Shown here one piece after another: positions 56,623 to 64,000 of a stretch of 64,000 bases of DNA (its first letter is position 1; every line of letters begins with the position of its first letter). Source of the DNA: Melampsora larici-populina 98AG31 (lineage: Eukaryota > Basidiomycota > Pucciniomycetes > Pucciniales > Melampsoraceae); assembly GCF_000204055.1 (NCBI RefSeq), contig NW_006768776.1, positions 1,243,606 through 1,307,605 on the forward strand, read 5' to 3'. Under the pieces are notes generated by a model, which saw only the letters and a program-made list of their open reading frames with translations, was not told where the DNA came from and ran no database searches. The translations under genes were made by a program, and so were the position numbers.

Positions 56623-56848
56623 GTTTGTTGCTCCTATAAAGAGAGAGGCTAAAGTCTAAGAACATTTGTTTGCTCTTCATTCTTCCTTCATTAATTGTTT
56701 CGCAATCTCCTTTCATTTCACTGTGATCATTACATTTGCTCCAACATATCCCTTTGGCCTGCTCCTGTCTCCTGTCCTTTGAAATATTGTTAAGAAAAGT
56801 TTATCAATATCAAACAACCGCCTGCACAAACAAGCACCCACCAGCAGA

Positions 56849-58112
56849 ATGAATCATATTTATAATGATTCGAGACCACCAGCTTCAGGTCAATGTACGT
56901 GGCATGCTTTGACTACAATCATGTCCCAGTTGGACCTTATTTGACATTTTCATTCCAGCAATGCGTCATTACTTTCACCAAGATCAAAATCGGATTAATG
57001 CTGATAGCTCATCCTCAGGTCCACGTACGTTTTTAAATCTTAATATTAATATGTCTATTATAACAACACTCATGTGGTGTATTTATTTCTCGAATTCAGG
57101 TCAAGTTGATGGCTTCAATCGTGACGGTTCTTATGGAGGTCATAGTGACGAACGTGGTGTAAACAACTTATTCAATGCTCCTTATCATCACTCATATCGC
57201 GATCGACACGAAGATTCTATGGATGCACATTCTCAGTACAGCAACAACCAGTACCGCAACTTCTCTCGATCATCTTCGATCAATGGTTTCACTCAAAGCT
57301 CCATAGCCTCCACTCCAACATCCACGTCCTTCTCTCGTGCTTTGACCTGCGATCCTCCGACTCGCCAGTCAACCGTTGATCCTGATGAAGTGGGGTTGAA
57401 ACGAACCAACTACTCCGACGAGGCGCTCGAGCAGCTGTGCACGTCGTGGCTTCATGTATCTCAAAATCCAATTACTGGTAATGATCAACGTCGTCAGAAA
57501 TTTTGGGAGAAAATCACTGCTCATTACAATCAGAATATGGATAATGCAAATCAACGCTCCTTGAAATCCCTCCAGTCTTGCTGGTCATCTCTCAATACAA
57601 GTATGTCTAAATTTGCCAGCTGCGTCCAACAAATCAAGAGCCTCAAGGAATCCGGAAAATCGACTGAAGACCAGATCGCCAATGCTCTTGTACTCTACAA
57701 GTAGGATGTCAAAGCTCCCTTCAAAGACATGAGGAGCTACAACTTTGTGAAGCACGCTCCAAAATGGCAAGAAAACCCCGCTTACCTTGAACACTGTGGT
57801 AATGGCAACTCTGTAGGTTCTGACCTTGAGGGTTTGGATCTTGCTAGTGATCTTGATTCCTTGCCTCGGATGGATAGGCCTACTGGATCCAAGAACTCGA
57901 AGCGAGGAGCTGGTAAACCATCGATAACCGAAGAAATTGCGCCTCAGATGCTAGCAAATTCAAGTGAGGTTGCGCTGTCTAGCCGAGAGTTGGCCAATCA
58001 GGGTAAAGAGGCTCAACATTTCACCGTTTCAAAAACCTTTTGTTTGTACAAATTCTCTCGTTACCTGCTACTTGTCAATCAATTACACGGCTCTATTTGT
58101 ATAATGTCTTGA
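56849..58112 (+). pseudogene. PIF/Harbinger ORF1 (Myb/SANT-like), one in-frame TAG
   Basis: Exons 56849-56888, 56959-57018 and 57100 onward, with introns of 70 and 81 nt (GT-AG) and matching phases. A Ser/Asn-rich N-terminus is followed by the SANT-like segment NYSDEALEQLCTSWLHVSQN and FWEKITAHYNQN, then SLKSLQSCWSSLN and FVKHAPKWQENP, parallel to ORF1 of copy 1. TAG at 57702-57704 interrupts the frame (LYK-stop-DVKAPF), and the same frame continues open to 58112. The region after about 58,020 runs into the duplicated 3' sequences and may not be coding. Confidence 0.75.
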
Positions 58113-58156
58113 AAATGTTCAACTGTCTCAGAACACACTATACTGTGGCAAAAGGA

Positions 58157-58606
58157 CTGATAAATGCGCTTATGAGTGATAAGGAACAATAACCAAACCC
58201 TGCTCTTAAGGATGGTGCTGACCTGATAAATGCGCTTATGAGTGATAAGGAACAATAACCAAACCCTGCTCTTAAGGATGGTGCTGACCTGTTATAATAA
58301 GGATAAGATAATATAAAGTAATACGAGCTGTAAGCTCTCTTGATCTATGGGAAATGAAAAGTTCTCTTTCCAAAGATTGTATTCTCATTACCTGATAAAT
58401 GCGCTTATGAGTGATAAGGAACAATAACCAAACCCTGCTCTTAAGGATGGTGCTGACCTACAACATGATAAAAGAAATTGAATGAAAAACAAAGTGAGTC
58501 TATTGTTAACTAAATGATTCAGTGTTATTCTGTACCTGTTATAATAAGGATAAGATAATATAAAGTAATACTAGCTGTAAGCTCTCTTGATCTATGGGAA
58601 ATGAAA
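58157..58606 (+). repeat. Interspersed direct repeats 3' of ORF1
   Basis: Unit P (starting ctgataaatgcgcttatgag, ~67 bp) occurs at about 58,157, 58,224 and 58,392. Unit Q (starting gttataataaggataagata, ~70 bp) occurs at about 58,291 and 58,537. The order is P-P-Q-...-P-...-Q, so a longer block was duplicated and then partly rearranged. Confidence 0.75.
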
Positions 58607-58947
58607 ACTACAATATAAATCTTATCAGACAAAAGCAAATATGAAATAGTAAAGATAGAGATAAAAGAAACGATAATATAAAGTGAAATGGATTACGTAC
58701 GTTCTCTTTCCAAAGATGAGGAAAGAGAAACGATACGATTTTTCTGAGTAGTCTACTATAAGTATCAATTGTTTGATTCATTTTCGGTTGGGGTTATTTA
58801 ATCAATACGTCATTCTTATGTTTATCTTTTATTTCACCAACTAATTTTTCCTCTTTCGTCTATCCTTTCTCTTCTAAGTTTTGTACGCTTCAGCTTATCC
58901 TCAATTAACATCGTCTAATTATTTTCATTAGTCGATTGAACACCAAC

Positions 58948-59457
58948 ATGTCTGCTCCTACCCCCATTATATGTGACGATGTGGTACTATGGGGTGTTAG
59001 AACCGCCGCGGAACACAAACAAGGTCAGTAGTTTCAAAATGCTTTATCATCTTATAAAATTCAGCTTACCAATGTGAGTCTGTTTGGCATGGCAGAGTGT
59101 TTTGTATGTTCCAACTATGTGAGCCCAGAGGCCATGAGACCCTCTTGCGCCACAGTAGCTCGAAGGCGTGTTGAGGAACTCAAGCGGCAGAAAGAGTTGG
59201 CGAAGCAAAAACGCATCACCAAATTACGTGCTCAAAATAAACGAAGAGATGATTTTAGGACCTTGCGAGAAGCTTTATACCTCGTGGCCACTTACAAAGG
59301 CCCATACCTTCAAAACAAAGGCGACAAGAAGCGGGCTGCGCTTCTCATACGCAAGGAAAATCTAGCTGCCATATTTAACGCAAATTTTCCGCCTACTGAT
59401 GCTGTGAAATGGGAATGGTTGGACCGCCGTGTGGCCAGCCGTATTTACATTATGTAG
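58948..59457 (+). CDS. Small basic CxxC protein gene inside PIF/Harbinger copy 2
   Basis: Two exons, 58948-59023 and 59096-59457, with a 72-nt GTCAGT...GGCAG intron and matching phase, encode 145 residues with no stop. The N-terminus MSAPTPIICDDVVLW is followed by CFVCSNY (CxxC), then a Lys/Arg-rich helix (RRRVEELKRQKELAKQKR) and a region ending VKWEWLDRRVASRIYIM. I do not recognise the family. It lies between ORF1 and transposase and is absent from copy 1. It is intact while both neighbours have stops, so it may be a captured host gene or an accessory element protein. Confidence 0.6.
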
Positions 59458-59945
59458 TTTCAGTTATTTGTATATGATTCTTATGGATCCGTCTCAATTT
59501 CTCTGTCATTATATCTTACATTTTATTTCCTATACTCACTTTTCTCTCTCATCTCCCAACGTATCATGTACATATTGAATGGCCATCTTTCTATTACATA
59601 TTTTGAAAACAGGAAAGCAAGTATAGGCAAAAGAAATTAAAGTGTAAACGAGAACAGTGAGGAGGAGACAGATAAAGGCTAAACAAAACCAAATAACACA
59701 GAATCATATACAAAGAAATAAATTTGAGAAGTAAAAGAGTAAGAAGTAAATGAGTAAACCAGAAGAACAGAAAAAACTCAATCTTGTATATGGACCAGAA
59801 CAGCGAGAAAATAACAGAACATACGCTCAACCAAAACAAAAAAAAATCACATACAAATTAGACAATTTGAGAAGTAAATGTGTAAACCAGAACAAACAGC
59901 GAGAAATATTTCATATGGAAATATAACAAAAGGTATCAAAAAACC
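59458..59945. other. AT-rich spacer inside Harbinger copy 2
   Basis: No gene; 3' flanks of the convergent small gene and transposase. Confidence 0.5.
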
Positions 59946-61454
59946 CTATATGTCGCTATCGTTATCATCAGACATTTCATCTTCACCAGAATGAATATTC
60001 ATATTCCATAGGTGCTCAATCAGGTCGTTGCGTAAGACATAGTGGCGATCCTGATTTCGATAAGCTTCACGTCCGCGCATAAATTGAGCAGCAAACCCTG
60101 GAGGGCGACGTAGAGGAGGAGGAGGGATCAAATCTTCTTCTTCCAAGAACTCATAGCCCGGATTACCTTGATCTTCAATAACCATGTTATGCAGTATGAT
60201 ACATGCATTCATGATCAAACACAGCGAGCTTGGTTGCCACATCCTGGCGGCGCCTCTGATGATGTGCCAACACGCTTGCAGTACACCAAAGGCTCGTTCG
60301 ACGTCCTTGCGAGTAGCTTCTTGAGCTTGGGCAAAATTCTAACGGAAGAGACGCAAGATGAAAGGAAAACAAAATCAGAAAAGATCGAAAGGAAAAAAAT
60401 AGACAGGAGACAGGAAGCAGACTGACCGTCAACTTAGGAGTGTCTGGGGCGCTGTAAGATTGAATCAACGTTGCCCACTTGGGATATATTCCATCAGCAA
60501 GATAATACCCGGTGTCGTAGTTGTTGCCATTAACTTTGAAATTACAAGGAGGAAAGATGCCTTGAGAAAGGTCACGGAAAAGATTCGAACGTTTGAGTAC
60601 ATTGATGTCGTTATTAGCTCCGGGTAAGCCAAAAAATGAATGCCATATCCATAAATTGCGGGTGGCCACGACTTCGAGAATCAGAGATGGCTTGCCCAAT
60701 CGCCCAGCAAAAGCTCCATTGAGTGCTTTAGGGCAATTCTTCCATTGCCAATGCATACAATCCAAAGAACCGAGCATTCCGGGAAAGCCACGTTCGGCGT
60801 TGTCGGCAAGGATTTGCTGAACATCTTCGGCGTTGGGCTTGCGTTGCTAATGGGGACCAAACAAGCGTATGACTCCGCTGCAAAACCTTAGAAGACACTC
60901 CCTGGCTGTTGATTCGGCAATTTGAAAGTACTCATCCGTTTGGTCGGAAGGGGTTCCGTAAGCTAGTTGACGCAAAGCGGCTGTGACCTTCTGGTGAGGC
61001 GAGATTCCAGCTTTTCCTGGATATCAAATAGGAACAAGTGAAACTTTAGTAACGAGTATTCTCAAAACTGGAACCACACATGCTTACCTGTACAGTCATA
61101 TCTTTGTGTAAAGTACACATCATCATCTTGAAGGGCGTTCATAATGCGCAAGAACAAGTTGCGGCTCATGCGGAATCAACAACAAAAAAGGCCCTCGCCA
61201 TACACAGGAATAGGCACAAAGTAGTCGTTCATCAGTTGAGCATGGCCGGCTTCTGGATCGCGAGGAAGATTAGGGGCTTTGCCGGGGAGAGAGCCACACG
61301 GAGTTCCACGATTTTCATCTTCCTCCAACAAGATAAGTTGGTTCAACATATCTTGAGTGAAGTTTGAAAGATTGGACAGATGCTGAGAATGGATAGATGC
61401 ACCAACTGAGTACTGGGCCATGAAATTGACGAAATCTTTTGTCATGGAACACAT
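59946..61454 (-). pseudogene. PIF/Harbinger transposase of copy 2, two in-frame stops
   Basis: Exons on minus: 61454-61088, 61016-60427 and 60338-59946, with introns of 71 and 88 nt and matching phases. The catalytic pattern is MLGSLDCMHWQWKNCPKA (Asp), GANNDINVL (Asp) and ILHNMVIEDQ (Glu). Breaks: TGA 61176-61178 directly before FRMSRNLFLRI, the same position as the first stop in copy 1, and TAG 60847-60849 (FGPH-stop-QRKPN), near but not at copy 1's second stop. The rest is well conserved. The start Met (61454) is chosen as the beginning of MCSMTKDFVNFMAQYS; upstream residues look non-coding. Confidence 0.85.
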
Positions 61455-61800
61455 TATAGCGATGAGGTTAATAAGAAATACAAGTAGCCAAGAGAAGATA
61501 TAAACTTCAAATCGAAGTATAGAGGTAAGAGGATACTTTAAGAGGATATACAAGGCAAAGAACGGAAAGGAAATTGAACAAAGAAATCGTAAAAGTGGTG
61601 TTGGAAGAGGGGTTGGAGAGAAGACCGGGCACTGGCAATATCTGCCACCTTATATATTGTAGTTTGGTATGATACATTGGCCGGTGATTGGCTTTATTTT
61701 GGGTCAGTGAGCTCTGCCCGATAAGGTTTAATTGGGGCGTACACGGGCAGTGCGGAGGCCCCATCTCCCTCTGTGCTGTGGATATTCAAAGCTACTTTGA

Positions 61801-62063
61801 ATATCATCACCCTCCGTGCTTGAAGCTGCCTACATATAACGATATCTCGATCATATAAAATGTGATCAAGATATTGTATGGATCACACGATATGAAGATT
61901 TGGGAAAGGATGGCGTGCGTAAGAACGTGGAGCGAGTATTCCAGCCGGTTCCAGGCTGGCTGGTGCTCGTGGCTCTTCCTGAAGGAAAAATACAGCGTGT
62001 GATACGTTGTAAATACAGCCCTGTATGACACTTCGGGGTTCAGGACCGGTGCCAATGCTCTTG
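61801..62063. other. Spacer before the inverted-repeat cluster
   Basis: No gene recognised. A short inverted repeat gatattcaaag/ctttgaatatc lies just upstream at 61,782-61,804. Confidence 0.4.
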
Positions 62064-62749
62064 TGACAAACTTGTAACTTTTTGCCTGTGAGGGGAACCA
62101 GTTTTTGCAGGAGAAATTTGCCTTCCTTATAAAACTTTTTCCCCTATTTGTGAAAAATCGAGATGCAAAGAAATGAAATGTTCGCCTCTCTGAGGCGCAT
62201 CGATTGATTGAACAAAATCCCGAGGAAGCCGAGGAATTCCTCCTCTACTGGCTTCTGAAGCTTGAAGTTTTTGATGAAATTCAGGGGATACAAAGTAGAA
62301 AGCCGGGCATGTGCCCACAAGTCCAGATCCCACATTTTGGCTGTAAAATTGGGATCTGGACTTGTTGACACGTAGCCGGGCACGTGCCTGGCTTTATACT
62401 TTGTATCCCCTAATTGCCTTGTATTCATATGTGTAAACCACTCTCGAGGGTCAAATACAGGTCAAAACACTCGAAAACACTCCAAAATCCTGAACTTCAG
62501 AAGGAATCTGAAAGGACATTCCTCGGCTTCCTCGGGATTTTTTTGGATCAATCGATGAGCCTCATAGAGGCAAACATTTCGTTTCTTTGCATCTCAATTT
62601 TTCACAAATAGGGGAAAAAGTTTTACAAGGAAGGCAAATTTCTCCTGCAAAAACTGGTGCCCCTCACAGGTAAAAAGTTACGAGTTTGTCATAAGTCCCT
62701 TGCTGCGCTTGAAGCGTGCGAGACGCAGCGTGGGACTTTGTTGAGTTTA
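62064..62749. mobile_element. Inverted-repeat element X1, related to the ends of the 10-kb element
   Basis: Arms 62064-62245 and about 62510-62690 are reverse complements (gacaaact(t/c)gtaacttttt, ctatttgtgaaaaat, cccgaggaagccgagga). Each arm has a small hairpin (CGCCTC/GAGGCG at 62183-62197, GCCTC/GAGGC at 62559-62571). The right end continues into a terminal hairpin (AAGTCCC 62693-62699 with GGGACTT 62732-62738) and the motif complementary to TAAACTCAACAAAG. The left terminal hairpin is missing. No coding capacity. Confidence 0.65.
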
Positions 62750-62907
62750 CAAATTTTTGATATTGGATTGATCTTGCGTTGAGATTGGTTCAATATCAAG
62801 ACCTGATGATTTGATTCCGCTGACAGCCAGTCGACAGAGCTCTGGCGTTCCTCACACCTGCTGGGGCTGGTGAGGGCTGGTGATACCAACATAAAATCGA
62901 TATCGAC

Positions 62908-63150
62908 TAAACTCATCAAAGTCCCACGCCGCGTCTTGCACGCTTTGAGCACAGCGAGGGACTTATGACAATGAAGCACACTTTGGCCTGTGAGGTTTCT
63001 GGAATTTGGCTGGTAGAATCTTTGCTGCTTATAAAACCTTTTCTCCCATTTGTGAAAAATCTTGGCCAAAGAGACTTTTTCTTCGCCTCGCTGAGGCGGT
63101 TCGACCTATCAAATAAAAATCCGAGGAACTCGACTCCTCCTTGCTCTAGA
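62908..63150. mobile_element. Inverted-repeat element X2 (one end), related to X1
   Basis: It starts TAAACTCATCAAAGTCCC at 62908. The terminal hairpin is AAGTCCC 62919-62925 with GGGACTT 62958-62964. An arm similar to X1 follows (cccatttgtgaaaaatct), with hairpin CGCCTC/GAGGCG at 63084-63098 and ccgaggaa. The other end was not found within the window. Confidence 0.55.
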
Positions 63151-64000
63151 GGCTCCGCAGGTTTTTGTTATTTGCATTGTAGCTCTAGCAACATGTAGCA
63201 CGACTGCGGGGACAAAACATTTGATTAAACTTGTATTTTTTATGTCCTGAGTCGTCATGGTACCATATCTGTATAGCACTACCTCAAATTTCTTTGGTGG
63301 TACCATATACATATCAACACCCTCAACAAAATGATAAAAATTCTGGTTTTCATTTAAGAACCACAGGCTCACACGTATCTGAAGCCCACATTTACTCACT
63401 TTCAACAGAAACAATTATGGTATCATTCAAGTTAAAGGGAAACCGTGTTCGCCGGCAAAACCTGATTTAACTCCCAATCCCTACTACCAATTTCCAGGTT
63501 TACACGCTCACCACATTTAATCTGATTTCCACGCGCCCCACCCCAAATTTACTCCTCATTCCTCTCATCAATTTAATCCACTGCCTACCAGTCTTCACAC
63601 TATCCTCCCACTCGTGTATAGCCGCCAAACCACTCCAACCAAGTAGTTATCTATCAATCAATTCAAACAAATTCATTAAAACTTCCTTCAAATCCCAATG
63701 AAGCAGACCAAACTCACACTTTTTTGATCTCTAATCCTCAAACTGTTTTAATCACTTCACCAACACACACCCTCATCTTTAGACGGTCTCTCAACTTGAT
63801 TGTGGTGAGCTCAATTTCATCCTTCTCCAGACTTGATCATGTAATGACATGTGAACTGACTTCAACTCATTGGTATGCGTAGATATCTGCTTTAGCTCTT
63901 TCATTTGGACCTTACTCAAGAACCTATTTATCAAATCCTAGCGGTCAATTTCTTCTGTCTCACTTCTGCTGCATTCGATCATTACCAAGCCTCTAATCTA
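63151..64000. other. Right end of the window without recognised genes
   Basis: From about 63,470 the sequence becomes C/A-rich and purine-poor on the plus strand. No coherent coding exons or element ends were seen. Confidence 0.4.

Larger units (their letters stand above)
56628..61800. mobile_element. PIF/Harbinger transposon, copy 2 (gene set; element ends not fixed)
   Basis: ORF1 (+), a small extra gene (+) and a transposase (-) are arranged as in copy 1. A TATAAAG at about 56,638 lies just inside the Copia insertion, so Copia landed in the ORF1 promoter region. I could not identify terminal inverted repeats, and the left end may lie beyond Copia. Limits are therefore approximate. Confidence 0.6.

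Noticed and set aside
61600..61810. Possible right terminal repeat of Harbinger-2
   Set aside because: Candidate GC-rich segments had no matching inverted partner on the left side of the gene set.

Overview
The window reads as TE-rich nuclear DNA of a basidiomycete, most likely a rust fungus (Pucciniales). Reasons: genes carry several short introns (mostly 58-105 nt, GTAAGT-like donors, CTAAC-like branch sites); there are PR-1-like (CAP) secreted proteins and fast-evolving small secreted proteins; and there are fungal transposon families (PIF/Harbinger, hAT, Tc1-like, KDZ with cysteine clusters, Copia, DUF6589 plus RecQ-type helicase). The clade is inferred from gene content and was not tested by a search.

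Left third (1-12.5 kb) holds the host genes. The 3' end of one CAP gene (17-287, +) faces a complete six-exon CAP gene (2519-1172, -). A TA-flanked inverted-repeat element (4287-4882) follows, then a complete eight-exon ABCC/MRP-type transporter of 1,491 residues (5967-10964, +). A small secreted protein built of repeated exon modules lies at 12488-11786 (-). Its paralogue is at 36027-35310 (-), inside a segmental duplication (about 11.3-17.3 kb and 34.8-37.1 kb). Each copy has a different DNA transposon in its proximal upstream region: a 4.1-kb PIF/Harbinger element (12829-16972) in one and a 420-bp TA-flanked MITE (36324-36743) in the other.

Middle (17-34.8 kb) is mostly decayed mobile DNA. 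It has a hAT-type MITE family with 8-bp target duplications, a Tc1-like element with 556-bp inverted repeats, an unassigned broken gene sharing a 94-bp upstream block with that element, a KDZ-associated cysteine-cluster relic split by a MITE, a broken hAT transposase, a short palindromic MITE, and an N-terminal fragment that looks like UDP-N-acetylglucosamine pyrophosphorylase.

Right half (37-64 kb) is a nest of elements. A solo LTR (37783-38219) precedes a roughly 10-kb element (38687-48751) bounded by ~0.42-kb inverted repeats with terminal hairpins. This element carries a DUF6589 gene (+) and a RecQ-like helicase gene (-), arranged tail to tail. Two MITEs interrupt the DUF6589 gene. A complete Copia element (49183-56622, TSD GTTTG) has a Tourist-like element in its gag region, which itself holds a smaller MITE. 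The Copia sits just upstream of a second PIF/Harbinger gene set (56.8-61.5 kb) that includes an extra small two-exon gene. At 62.0-63.1 kb are short inverted-repeat elements sharing the terminal hairpin design of the 10-kb element.

A recurring mark is in-frame TGA at positions where arginine is expected (CGA to TGA) in at least five unrelated transposon genes. This fits CpG deamination at methylated repeats.
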